DNA of 10,176 nt, taken from Rickettsiales bacterium (GTDB taxonomy: Bacteria; Pseudomonadota; Alphaproteobacteria; Rickettsiales; JALZUV01). A program made the translations under genes and the position numbers. Shown here in pieces: positions 1-6,763 of the stretch; the stretch's first letter is position 1; every line of letters begins with the position of its first letter. Location of the stretch: positions 1 to 10,176 of the forward strand of contig JALZUV010000278.1 of NCBI GenBank assembly GCA_023301245.1, written 5' to 3'. Under the pieces are notes generated by a model that searched no databases, had not been told where the DNA came from, and worked only from the letters and a program-made list of their open reading frames with translations.

Positions 1-20
1 GGGAGTTTAAATTCAGCCAT
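1..20 (-). CDS. sdhB: Probable start of sdhB, succinate dehydrogenase iron-sulfur subunit (cut by window edge)
   Basis: Only the first six codons and two bases of a seventh are present: ATG at 20-18 reading MAEFKL and then CCN (Pro). Known alphaproteobacterial SdhB proteins often begin with a very similar M-(A/V)-(E/Q)-x-x-LP sequence, and sdhB normally follows sdhA. Here it would sit 46 nt after the M48 gene in the same direction. I see no good Shine-Dalgarno sequence before the ATG; the upstream bases are AT-rich (TATATT directly abuts the start). The call therefore rests on six or seven residues plus gene order. If correct, the protein would carry the three Fe-S clusters of complex II. Everything beyond the edge is unseen. 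Confidence 0.5.
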
Positions 21-66
21 AATATAATGCTATCGGGTTTCCGTTAATTTACTATTAAAAGATGTT

Positions 67-876
67 CTAATTTGTTGGTTTTAGGTCAGGTAATAATCTC
101 GTACCCGCTTTTTGTTTCGCTTTTATCTCTGCTGCAGTTTTTTCCAGCAGAACATAACGCTCGGCAGTGGTGGGGTGAGTGCTTCCCACATAAATACCTT
201 TCGGGTTAAGCGCAGCCATACGACGCCATAAATAAGCGGCATTATCTATATTATAGCCAGAGCGTTCTAGGATATACATACCGATATAATCGGCCTCACG
301 TTCAAAATCTTGGCTATAGCGCTGGGTTGCACCTTGCGCGCCAAGCTTGCTAAAGATACCTTGCGTGCTAATGCCCTGCGAGCCAACAAGAGAGTCGACC
401 GCTAGACCAAGTAAGCCGCCCATGGTTGCATTTTGCGAGGCTTTTTGAGGGTGGGTTTCAATGGCATGAGCATATTCGTGCGCAAGTACGGTTGCCAATT
501 GATCGTCAGTTTTGGCGAAAGACATCATCGCAGGGGTGACCACAATTTTCTTACCGTCAGTATAGGCATTCACTGCATCAGTTTCAGAATCATCTAGATG
601 AAAAGGCAGCGAGCAATTTGTTAGATTCGTTTCTTTACAAACCTGAGCGCCAGCGGAGTGAATTTTCTTCGCGACACGCTCCAAGCGAGAAAGCATCGCA
701 GGGGTTGCTACTTTGGTCGTTACAACGGCGCTATTGCTGCCCTCTTTATCTAAGATTTCTTTTTGCAGCTGTTGTTCACGCGCTAATTCTTCAGGCGAAA
801 CATTGGGTGTCTGCGAAGTGGGGGCAGCACAAGAGGAGAGTAGAATGAGAGATACTACTGGAATCCATTTATACAT
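67..876 (-). CDS. M48-family zinc metalloprotease, predicted lipoprotein
   Basis: This 269-residue protein has a lipoprotein signal: a hydrophobic stretch at residues 5-13, then the lipobox LSSC with Cys16 as the lipidation site. Ala at position +2 gives no inner-membrane retention signal, so an outer-membrane, periplasm-facing location is inferred. The zinc site is HEYAH at 133-137, with a likely third ligand, Glu194, in EREAD (192-196). A later STHP (232-235) followed by Arg240 matches the C-terminal conserved block of M48 (Ste24/BepA/LoiP-like) peptidases. A Gly-rich hydrophobic patch lies at about 152-165. The role is probably envelope protein quality control, by family. Its ATG overlaps the sdhA stop (TAATG), and an AAGGG Shine-Dalgarno lies 7 nt upstream inside the last sdhA codons, so it should be co-translated with sdhA. 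The substrate is unknown. No TPR domain is visible, so it is not full-length BepA. Confidence 0.9.
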   Translation of the reverse strand: MYKWIPVVSLILLSSCAAPTSQTPNVSPEELAREQQLQKEILDKEGSNSAVVTTKVATPAMLSRLERVAKKIHSAGAQVCKETNLTNCSLPFHLDDSETDAVNAYTDGKKIVVTPAMMSFAKTDDQLATVLAHEYAHAIETHPQKASQNATMGGLLGLAVDSLVGSQGISTQGIFSKLGAQGATQRYSQDFEREADYIGMYILERSGYNIDNAAYLWRRMAALNPKGIYVGSTHPTTAERYVLLEKTAAEIKAKQKAGTRLLPDLKPTN

Positions 877-2669
877 TAATAAACCCTTTTCTTAGGTGGA
901 ACGGCTTTGACCTCTGAAGTAAGTGGTTTCATGTGAACGGGGCGGGAATCAATTTTAACATTCCCTTTGCCGTCTAACCATGAGAGCGTGTGCTTCATCC
1001 AATTTTCGTCGTCACGATCTGGGTAATCGTCACGTGCATGAGCACCACGGCTTTCTTTACGATTAAGTGCCGAGTCCATCGTGATGACAGCTTGCGAGAG
1101 TAGATTATCTAGCTCAAGCGCTTCGACCAAATCAGAATTCCAAATCATGCTTTTATCGGAAACGTTAATATCGTCAAAGCTCTGCCAAATATCGGAAATT
1201 TGCTTCGAACCTTCAGACATAATTTCTTCTGTGCGGAATACGGCTGCATGCTTTTGCATCGTATTTTGCATTTTACTACGAATTTCAGACGTTTTCAGCT
1301 TGCCAGAAGAATGGCGAATTTTGTCGAAACGTTGCAAGATGTAATCTGTCGCATGAGCAGGTGGAGTCGGTAATTTTGCACCGGGAACAATAGTTTCTTT
1401 CGCACGTTGCGCTGCTGCGCGGCCAAATACAACGAGGTCAAGTAGCGAGTTCGAACCTAAGCGGTTCGCGCCATGCACCGAGATACAGCCTGCTTCACCA
1501 ATGGCCATGAGGCCTGGAACAACGGCTTCAGGATTACCTTTTTGTTTCGTTACCACTTCAGTGTGTATATTGGTGGGAATTCCCCCCATGTTATAATGCA
1601 CTGTTGGGATAACGGGGATAGGGTCTTTTGTCACATCGATGCCTGCAAAAATCTTCGCGGTTTCGGAAATTCCGGGGAGGCGAGCGGCAAGAGTTTTCGG
1701 ATCTAGATGGTTTAGATGTAGGTTAATATGATCTTTATTGGGGCCAACGCCACGGCCTTCAGCAATTTCCATAGTCATGGAACGGCTTACGACATCGCGG
1801 CTGGCGAGATCTTTGGCGCTTGGTGCGTAACGCTCCATAAAGCGTTCGCCTTCACTGTTCGTGAGGTAACCACCTTCGCCACGTGCGCCTTCGGTAATCA
1901 GGCAACCTGCGCCATAAACGCCCGTGGGGTGGAACTGTACAAATTCCATATCTTGTAACGGTAGGCCAGCACGCAAAACCATGCCGCCGCCATCGCCTGT
2001 GCAGGTGTGAGCACTGGTGCAAGAGAACCAAGCACGGCCATAGCCACCTGTTGCGAGTACGACTTTTTGTGCGTTGAAGCGATGCATAGTACCATCATCG
2101 AGGTTCCACGCCATCACGCCGCGGCACGCGCCATCATCATCCATAATCAAATCCAGCGCGAAATATTCGATAAAGAATTGCGCTTGGTTTTTCAAAGCTT
2201 GTTGGTACAGCGTGTGCAAAATAGCGTGGCCAGTACGGTCAGCCGCTGCACAAGTGCGGACGGCAGCGGGGCCTTCGCCATATTCGGTGGTCATGCCGCC
2301 GAATGGACGCTGGTAAATTTTACCTTCTGCCGTGCGCGAGAAAGGTACACCGTAATGTTCTAGCTCAATCACCGAATCCATGGCGTTTTTGCACATATAT
2401 TCAATCGCATCTTGGTCGCCGAGCCAGTCAGAACCTTTAATAGTATCGTAAAAGTGCCAGCGCCAGTCATCTTCACTCATGTTACCAAGTGCAGCAGAAA
2501 TACCGCCCTGCGCCGCAACCGTGTGGCTACGCGTGGGGAATACTTTTGAGATACAAGCGGTCGATAAACCTGCATTCGCCATGCCGAAGGTAGCACGCAA
2601 ACCCGCGCCACCTGCACCGACAACTACAACGTCAAAATGATGGTCAATAATTTCGTAAGATTGGGACAT
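876..2669 (-). CDS. sdhA: Succinate dehydrogenase flavoprotein subunit SdhA
   Basis: SdhA oxidises succinate to fumarate at the cytoplasmic face of complex II and passes electrons via FAD to SdhB. At 597 residues it has the usual family length. The N-terminal dinucleotide-binding GAGGAG is at 18-23. His49 in SHTVAAQGG is the expected covalent FAD attachment residue. Active-site blocks are FHPTG (246-250), TEGARGEGG (259-267), Arg291 in ASRDVVSR (the family's proton-shuttle Arg) and His358 in HYNMGG. The GANRLGSNSLLD block follows at about 400. All key residues are present. The ATG at 2669 lies one base after the sdhD stop, with only a weak GAAG Shine-Dalgarno inside sdhD, suggesting coupled translation. 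The gene next downstream is an M48 protease, not sdhB, which is unusual for an sdhCDAB cluster. Confidence 0.98.
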   Translation of the reverse strand: MSQSYEIIDHHFDVVVVGAGGAGLRATFGMANAGLSTACISKVFPTRSHTVAAQGGISAALGNMSEDDWRWHFYDTIKGSDWLGDQDAIEYMCKNAMDSVIELEHYGVPFSRTAEGKIYQRPFGGMTTEYGEGPAAVRTCAAADRTGHAILHTLYQQALKNQAQFFIEYFALDLIMDDDGACRGVMAWNLDDGTMHRFNAQKVVLATGGYGRAWFSCTSAHTCTGDGGGMVLRAGLPLQDMEFVQFHPTGVYGAGCLITEGARGEGGYLTNSEGERFMERYAPSAKDLASRDVVSRSMTMEIAEGRGVGPNKDHINLHLNHLDPKTLAARLPGISETAKIFAGIDVTKDPIPVIPTVHYNMGGIPTNIHTEVVTKQKGNPEAVVPGLMAIGEAGCISVHGANRLGSNSLLDLVVFGRAAAQRAKETIVPGAKLPTPPAHATDYILQRFDKIRHSSGKLKTSEIRSKMQNTMQKHAAVFRTEEIMSEGSKQISDIWQSFDDINVSDKSMIWNSDLVEALELDNLLSQAVITMDSALNRKESRGAHARDDYPDRDDENWMKHTLSWLDGKGNVKIDSRPVHMKPLTSEVKAVPPKKRVY

Positions 2670-2670
2670 A

Positions 2671-3069
2671 TTATATGGCTACTTCAGTTAAAAAATGCAG
2701 TTGGAATACGGCCATTATACTAAAGAGGCCAAGTAAAATATGCGCTGCCATGCTGAGAATCAGAATGGTGTTGCGCGCGAAAGGGGCGTGGATATAATCT
2801 TCAATCACGGTTTGCACACCAAGTTTGGAATGCCAAAAAGCGAAGATAATAAACAGGGCAATGAAGGCCGCGTTCAGCGGTGATTTCATCCAGCCAGTAA
2901 TGGCCATAATATCATCGCCAATAATTAGGCCAAGTAGGTTGATAACAAACCATAAGCTTAATGGAATAATTGCCAGAGCCGTCATGCGTTGCGCGATAAA
3001 ATGCCCTGTGCCTGAGTTGGCTGAACCTAAGCCGCGTGCTTTAGAGACGGGAGAACGAAACTTGCTCAT
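2671..3069 (-). CDS. sdhD: Succinate dehydrogenase membrane anchor subunit SdhD
   Basis: A 132-residue membrane anchor of complex II that, with SdhC, holds heme b and the ubiquinone site. The N-terminus carries the alphaproteobacterial pattern ARGLGSANSGTGHFIAQR (11-28). Three hydrophobic helices follow, at about 30-50, 66-87 and 98-125. His80 in FWHSKLG is the expected heme ligand, and the following EDYIH (90-94) supplies the Asp-Tyr pair found near the quinone in the family. I chose the ATG at 3069 because it forms an ATGA overlap with the sdhC stop and is preceded by a strong GGAGG six bases upstream. An upstream in-frame start at 3099 would add ten residues lying inside sdhC and is unlikely. 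Confidence 0.95.
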   Translation of the reverse strand: MSKFRSPVSKARGLGSANSGTGHFIAQRMTALAIIPLSLWFVINLLGLIIGDDIMAITGWMKSPLNAAFIALFIIFAFWHSKLGVQTVIEDYIHAPFARNTILILSMAAHILLGLFSIMAVFQLHFLTEVAI

Positions 3070-3464
3070 AATATTCCTCCTGCAAGGATATATAGCCATG
3101 TGCAGGCCGTTAATCCGAGTGTGATGCCGATAACTAAAATGCCGCCACGCTCGGCTGCTTCAATTTCAAGCATACGGCCACTATCCCAAATGAGGTGGCG
3201 AATGCCGTTACCAAGATGGTAATAAAAGGCCAAGCTCCACCCGAAGAGGAATAATAATCCGACGATGCTACTAGCATATGCGTAAAATTGCTCCAACCCA
3301 TCGGGGTTATAGGCCGCATTATAAAGCCACAATGTGAGAGGCAATAGGCCCAAACTCAAGGTGATGCCAGACATGCGGTGGCAAATAGAAAGGATAGATG
3401 TCATCTGCGGTTTGTAAACCTGCAAATGCGGTGAAAGCGGTCGGGGTGAAGTGCGTTTTGTCAT
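3066..3464 (-). CDS. sdhC: Succinate dehydrogenase cytochrome b556 subunit SdhC
   Basis: The larger membrane anchor of complex II. With the start at 3464 it is 132 residues long. The signature RPLSPHLQVY is at 8-17, HRMSG at 29-33, and HLGNGIRHLIWD at 83-94; His83 is the expected axial heme b ligand. Three transmembrane helices are visible, at about 32-50, 62-83 and 107-130. The start is ambiguous. The ATG at 3464 (MTKRTSPRPL) best fits the family N-terminus. Another ATG at 3482 would add six residues and has AAGG five bases upstream. A TTG at 3503 is open but less likely. The gap to the asd stop is 47 nt (or 17-29 nt for the other ATG starts), the widest break in this co-directional run. Confidence 0.93.
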   Translation of the reverse strand: MTKRTSPRPLSPHLQVYKPQMTSILSICHRMSGITLSLGLLPLTLWLYNAAYNPDGLEQFYAYASSIVGLLFLFGWSLAFYYHLGNGIRHLIWDSGRMLEIEAAERGGILVIGITLGLTACTWLYILAGGIL

Positions 3465-3471
3465 CGACCCC

Positions 3472-3499
3472 ACCATAGTCATAGCGGCCTTAGTTTCAA
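3472..3499 (-). promoter_or_regulatory. Possible weak sigma70-like promoter before sdhC
   Basis: Reading the minus strand, TTGAAA (3499-3494; five of six matches to TTGACA) is followed after 16 bases by TATGGT (3477-3472; four of six matches to TATAAT). Predicted initiation would fall at or within a base or two of the sdhC ATG at 3464, so a transcript from here would be leaderless or nearly so. It could let sdhCDA be expressed separately from leuDB-asd. This is pattern matching only. If the true start is the ATG at 3482, this element lies partly inside the coding region and the idea weakens. Confidence 0.25.
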
Positions 3500-3511
3500 G
3501 CAATAAGACGC

Positions 3512-4546
3512 CTAAGCAGCAGCTTGAGGTTGCAATTGGTATTTGAAGATTAGTTCTTCAGCAATTTGCACGGCATTAAGTGCGGCGCCTTTGCGTAGAT
3601 TATCGGCGCATACCCACATGTTTAGTCCATGTGGTACGCTTGCATCATCGCGGATGCGTGAAATAAATACTGCATCTTCACCGACGGTTTCAAGCGGGGT
3701 GATGTACCCCCCATCTTGCTGGCGGTCGATGACCATAATGCCGTCTGTCTCTTCGAGAATAGAGCGGGCCTTCTCAGCATCGAGTGGTGTTTCAAACTCA
3801 ACATTGATAGATTCGCCGTGGCCAACAAAGATAGGTAGGCGCACGCAAGTGGCGGCTACTTGAATATCAGCATCGAGAATTTTTTGAGTCTCGACAATCA
3901 TTTTCCACTCTTCTTTTGTATTGCCGTCATCCATAAACGAATCAATATGCGGTATGGCATTAAAGGCGATACGTTTGGTGAAATTCACAGGCTCTTGCGT
4001 TTCATGCACGTAGATTTTTTTGGTTTGCATGTAAAGCTCATCCATCGCTTGCTTGCCTGCACCAGATACTGACTGATAAGTGCTGACGACAATACGCTTA
4101 ATTTTTGCGACATCATGCAGGGGTTTTAGCGCCACTAACATTTGGATGGTCGAGCAATTTGGGTTGGCAATTATATTGCGCTTGCTGAAACCTTTTAGTG
4201 CTTCTGAATTCACTTCAGGAATGACCAAAGGCACATCTTCGTCCATACGGAAATGCGAGGTGTTATCGATAACCACACAACCTGCTGCTGCCGCGATGGG
4301 CGCATATTTGGCAGAAACACTTCCACCAGGCGAGAAGAGCGCGATATCAGTATCGGCAAAGTCATAATCGGCGAGCGATTTCACTTTGAGAATATCTTTG
4401 TCGCCGTAACTAACTTCCACGCCAATAGAGGCGGATGAGGCGAGTGCTACCACTTCCTTTGCAGGGAAGTTACGTTCAAATAGAGTTTGAAGAATTTCGC
4501 GGCCGACATTTCCAGTCGCGCCGACGACGGCTATTTTATAAGACAT
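3512..4546 (-). CDS. asd: Aspartate-semialdehyde dehydrogenase
   Basis: Reduces aspartyl phosphate to aspartate semialdehyde with NADPH, the branch-point step towards lysine/diaminopimelate, threonine and methionine. At 344 residues the length is typical. The N-terminal NADP-binding loop GATGNVG is at 9-15. The catalytic Cys131 lies in NPNCSTIQM. The conserved SGAGKQAMDEL is at 161-171, and substrate-binding Arg236 and catalytic His243 sit in RLPIFVGHGES. The C-terminal DNLRKGAALNAVQIAE helix (315-330) is also standard. The ATG at 4546 lies 3 nt after the leuB stop, with only a weak purine-rich Shine-Dalgarno (GAAAG) inside leuB, so coupling to leuB is likely. The order leuD-leuB-asd is common in Alphaproteobacteria. 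Confidence 0.97.
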   Translation of the reverse strand: MSYKIAVVGATGNVGREILQTLFERNFPAKEVVALASSASIGVEVSYGDKDILKVKSLADYDFADTDIALFSPGGSVSAKYAPIAAAAGCVVIDNTSHFRMDEDVPLVIPEVNSEALKGFSKRNIIANPNCSTIQMLVALKPLHDVAKIKRIVVSTYQSVSGAGKQAMDELYMQTKKIYVHETQEPVNFTKRIAFNAIPHIDSFMDDGNTKEEWKMIVETQKILDADIQVAATCVRLPIFVGHGESINVEFETPLDAEKARSILEETDGIMVIDRQQDGGYITPLETVGEDAVFISRIRDDASVPHGLNMWVCADNLRKGAALNAVQIAEELIFKYQLQPQAAA

Positions 4547-4549
4547 TAT

Positions 4550-5662
4550 TTATGCTGCTTTCTGTTGTTTGGCGGCAAGAGCTTCAACAATTGCATCGCC
4601 CATTTCATTCGTGCCAACGGCGGTCATGCCATCTTGCATGATATCGCCTGTGCGTAGGCCTTTGGCGAGCGCCGTATCAACGGCGGCTTCCACTGCATCA
4701 GCTTCGGCGCTATAGCCGAAACTGTAGCGTAACATCATAGCAAAGCTTAAGATGGTGGCGATGGGGTTGGCTTTATCTTGGCCAGCAATATCGGGGGCTG
4801 AACCATGCACAGGTTCGTACATGCCAGCGGTTTTGCCATCTTTTTCTGCGCCGAGTGAGGCGGAAGGTAGCATGCCGAGCGAACCCGTAAGCATTGCTGC
4901 ACAATCGGATAAAATATCGCCGAACATATTGCCGGTCACCATTACATCAAACTGCTTAGGGTTGCGTACAAGCTGCATGGCAGCGTTATCAACATACATG
5001 TGGCTAATTTCCATATCGGAATATTCTGCCGCGTGCAGAGCTATCATTTCTTCACGCCACATTTCGGTGCATTCTAATACGTTGGCTTTATCGACTGAGC
5101 ACACACGACCATCGCGCTTTTTAGCGAGGTCAAAGGCGATGCGGCCAATACGCTTTACTTCGTTCGTAGTGTAAGTGTAGGTGTTAAAGCCCATACGCTG
5201 GCCATCGTTTAATTCTTTCACGCCGCGAGGTTCGCCAAAATAAATGCCGCCAGTAAGTTCGCGCACAATCATAATATCTAGGCCGCTAATCACTTCGTGC
5301 TTCAAGGTTGAAGCATCCGCCAATGCATCAAAGCAAAGGGCAGGGCGTAGGTTGGCGAAAAGCTCAAGCTCTTTGCGTAAACCTAGCAGGCCTTTTTCGG
5401 GGCGGCTAGCAATGGGCAGAGGCTCCCACTTTGGGCCACCAACAGCGCCGAGCAATACGGCGTCTGCCGCTTTAGCCGCCGTTAATGTTTCTTCAGGCAA
5501 TGGCGAGCCATGTTCATCATAAGCCGCGCCACCAACAAGTTTTTCTTCAGTCGTGAAGTTCTTATCGCTATTGGCATTCATCCAATCAATCAGCTTAGCT
5601 ACTTGCGCGCAAACTTCGGGGCCAATGCCGTCGCCGGCTAAAATAAGGATATGTTTTGTCAT
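4550..5662 (-). CDS. leuB: 3-isopropylmalate dehydrogenase
   Basis: Oxidatively decarboxylates 3-isopropylmalate to 2-oxoisocaproate using NAD+, the third step specific to leucine synthesis. With the start at 5662 it is 370 residues. Visible motifs are LAGDGIGPE (8-16), GAVGGPKW (72-79), the substrate loop around GLLGLRKELELFANLRP (91-107; Arg96 and Arg106), Arg134 and Tyr141 in VRELTGGIYFGEPRG, Lys192 in VDKANVL, and the metal-binding Asp residues 225, 249 and 253 in VDNAAMQL and GDILSD. The NAD-specificity loop HGSAPDIAGQDKANPIA is at 286-302. The ATG at 5662 overlaps the leuD stop as ATGA. An in-frame TTG four codons upstream is open but gives no family-like extension. Confidence 0.97.
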   Translation of the reverse strand: MTKHILILAGDGIGPEVCAQVAKLIDWMNANSDKNFTTEEKLVGGAAYDEHGSPLPEETLTAAKAADAVLLGAVGGPKWEPLPIASRPEKGLLGLRKELELFANLRPALCFDALADASTLKHEVISGLDIMIVRELTGGIYFGEPRGVKELNDGQRMGFNTYTYTTNEVKRIGRIAFDLAKKRDGRVCSVDKANVLECTEMWREEMIALHAAEYSDMEISHMYVDNAAMQLVRNPKQFDVMVTGNMFGDILSDCAAMLTGSLGMLPSASLGAEKDGKTAGMYEPVHGSAPDIAGQDKANPIATILSFAMMLRYSFGYSAEADAVEAAVDTALAKGLRTGDIMQDGMTAVGTNEMGDAIVEALAAKQQKAA

Positions 5663-6258
5663 GCAGCTAACCAAGGTTTACGGGTTTTCTCATAAGTATC
5701 AATTTTTGATGCTTTTTCAAGCGTCAGGCTTATATCATCTAGGCCTTCGAGCAGGCATTTCTTGCGGAACGGGTCGAGCTCAAAACTGAAGCGATGGTTG
5801 CCCGCGATAAGCTCTTGGTTTTCGACATCAACTTTCATTACAGGGTTTTCCTGTTCGGTAGCGTAGGCCATAAGCGTATCGACTTGATCTTGCGGTAAGC
5901 GCATGGGCAGCATGCCATTCTTAAAGCAATTATTATAAAAAATATCGGCAAAGTCAGGCGCGATAATGCATTTAATGCCAAAGTCGAGCAATGCCCAAGG
6001 TGCGTGTTCGCGCGATGAACCGCAGCCAAAATTATCCGCACCAATAATGATGCCAGCTTTGCGGTAGGGTTCGTTATTTAAAACAAACTCGGCCACTTCA
6101 GAGCCATCATCGTTAAAGCGCATTTCATCGAATAGGTTTGCACCTAAGCCTGTGCGTTTAACGGTTTTCAAAAACTGTTTCGGGATAATCATATCCGTAT
6201 CAACATTCAAAATAGGTAAGGGGGCGGCAATCGCCTCTAATGTTTTAAGTGGTTGCAT
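5659..6258 (-). CDS. leuD: 3-isopropylmalate dehydratase small subunit
   Basis: Small, swivelling-domain subunit of isopropylmalate isomerase. It works only with the Fe-S large subunit LeuC to interconvert 2- and 3-isopropylmalate. At 199 residues it is full length. NVDTDMIIPKQFLK (18-31) and the hallmark DNFGCGSSREHAPWAL (75-90) are intact, followed by APDFADIFYNNCFKNG (100-115). A Shine-Dalgarno AGGA stands seven bases before the ATG at 6258. leuC, often the immediate upstream neighbour, is missing: the preceding gene on this strand is a CHMI-like tautomerase after a 122-nt gap, so LeuC must be encoded elsewhere. This gene appears to begin the leuDB-asd unit. Confidence 0.97.
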   Translation of the reverse strand: MQPLKTLEAIAAPLPILNVDTDMIIPKQFLKTVKRTGLGANLFDEMRFNDDGSEVAEFVLNNEPYRKAGIIIGADNFGCGSSREHAPWALLDFGIKCIIAPDFADIFYNNCFKNGMLPMRLPQDQVDTLMAYATEQENPVMKVDVENQELIAGNHRFSFELDPFRKKCLLEGLDDISLTLEKASKIDTYEKTRKPWLAA

Positions 6259-6284
6259 GGTGGTGTCCTAATAATTTGATAGTT

Positions 6285-6313
6285 TCTATATAGCGATTCT
6301 AAGGTTAAGGCAA
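6285..6313 (-). promoter_or_regulatory. Candidate sigma70-type promoter for leuD-leuB-asd
   Basis: On the minus strand TTGCCT (6313-6308) and TATAGA (6290-6285) are separated by exactly 17 bases. Each matches four of six consensus positions. Initiation near 6278 would leave a leader of about 20 nt containing the AGGA ribosome binding site of leuD. An overlapping TTGACT at 6319-6314 is a better -35 hexamer but would need a spacer of 20 bases or more. No leader peptide or T-box-like structure fits in so short a leader. Confidence 0.4.
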
Positions 6314-6363
6314 GTCAAGCAAGGCTTGACCGCCAGATTTCTGGCGTGAAGCCTGCGCGGCTT
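6314..6363. repeat. Cluster of three adjacent palindromes in the CHMI-leuD gap
   Basis: Three perfect inverted repeats lie end to end: GTCAAGC/GCTTGAC around AAG (6314-6330), CGCCAG/CTGGCG around ATTT (6331-6346), and AAGCC/GGCTT around TGCGC (6349-6363). An alternative fold pairs AGGCTT (6322-6327) with AAGCCT (6349-6354) outside the central CGCCAG stem, making one longer interrupted hairpin. No T-run follows in either direction, so it is not a standard intrinsic terminator. It may be an extragenic palindromic element, an RNA-processing or attenuating structure between the tautomerase gene and leuD, or a protein-binding dyad. Only one instance is visible in this window. Confidence 0.65.
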
Positions 6364-6380
6364 AGGAGCGCTTACAAAAA

Positions 6381-6716
6381 CTACGTCTTTTGATAAGTTT
6401 CAGCATCCATTTCGCGAATTTCGACAGAAATTTTATCAGTATAGGGGATAGTTGCCTTGGTGATTTTGAAGATTGATTCAGAAAGGGCTTTGCGAGCCTC
6501 GGTACTGCGCCCTGCCAGCATGGAGAGGGTAATGTGCAAAAAACTTACATTATTGCCCGTAATATGTACCTCATCAAACCCATAGCTGCGCGATTTTAAG
6601 GGAGAGTTTTCGAAGATACCTGAGTTCTCAACAATATCGTGAAGCAGTACAAGCAGGTTCGTATCATAAACATGCGTGGTTAGGTTTTTAGAATATTCGA
6701 GTAATAAATGTGGCAT
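6381..6716 (-). CDS. CHMI-like tautomerase (5-carboxymethyl-2-hydroxymuconate isomerase family)
   Basis: A 111-residue protein starting MPHLLLEYSKNL. The Pro immediately after Met is the catalytic base position in the tautomerase superfamily once Met is removed. From memory of E. coli HpaF (HpcD), the matching blocks are the N-terminus (MPHF-x-VE), GIF...SR (33-43), HITLSMLAGRS (61-71; HMTLKIGAGRS in the enzyme) and the C-terminal VEIREMD (98-104). One difference is Lys41 where the E. coli enzyme has Arg in its RSR motif. I chose the ATG at 6716 because it gives the family N-terminus; a longer open frame extends upstream through the divergent gene. No other aromatic-catabolism genes are nearby, so CHMI activity itself is unproven and a different tautomerase substrate is possible. 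Confidence 0.82.
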   Translation of the reverse strand: MPHLLLEYSKNLTTHVYDTNLLVLLHDIVENSGIFENSPLKSRSYGFDEVHITGNNVSFLHITLSMLAGRSTEARKALSESIFKITKATIPYTDKISVEIREMDAETYQKT

Positions 6717-6722
6717 GCACCT

Positions 6723-6751
6723 TTCATAATGCAGCTTGTGGCTTAAGTCTA
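6723..6751 (-). promoter_or_regulatory. Candidate leaderless promoter for the CHMI-like gene
   Basis: On the minus strand TAGACT (6751-6746) and TATGAA (6728-6723) are 17 bases apart, each with four of six matches to sigma70 consensus. Initiation seven bases past the -10 box falls on the A of the ATG at 6716. AAAGG three bases before the ATG is a close but possible Shine-Dalgarno if the real start site lies further upstream. Confidence 0.3.
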
Positions 6752-6763
6752 TCCTGTTATGAA
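6736..6763 (+). promoter_or_regulatory. Candidate leaderless promoter for rluD-rpoH
   Basis: TTGTGG (6736-6741) and TATGAA (6758-6763) are 16 bases apart. The -35 match is weak (three of six) and the -10 match is four of six. Initiation seven bases past the -10 box falls on the A of the rluD ATG at 6770, mirroring the opposite-strand arrangement. It overlaps the divergent promoter, so the two could compete. Confidence 0.28.

Noticed and set aside
3465..3511. Sigma32-type promoter before sdhC, suggested by CTTGAA
   Set aside because: A -35-like CTTGAA is present, but no CCCCAT-like -10 box lies at the required distance.
6314..6380. CRISPR repeats or a small RNA gene in the palindrome-rich gap
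   Set aside because: The palindromes differ in sequence and have no regular unique spacers, and there is no promoter plus T-run terminator pair to support an independent RNA gene.
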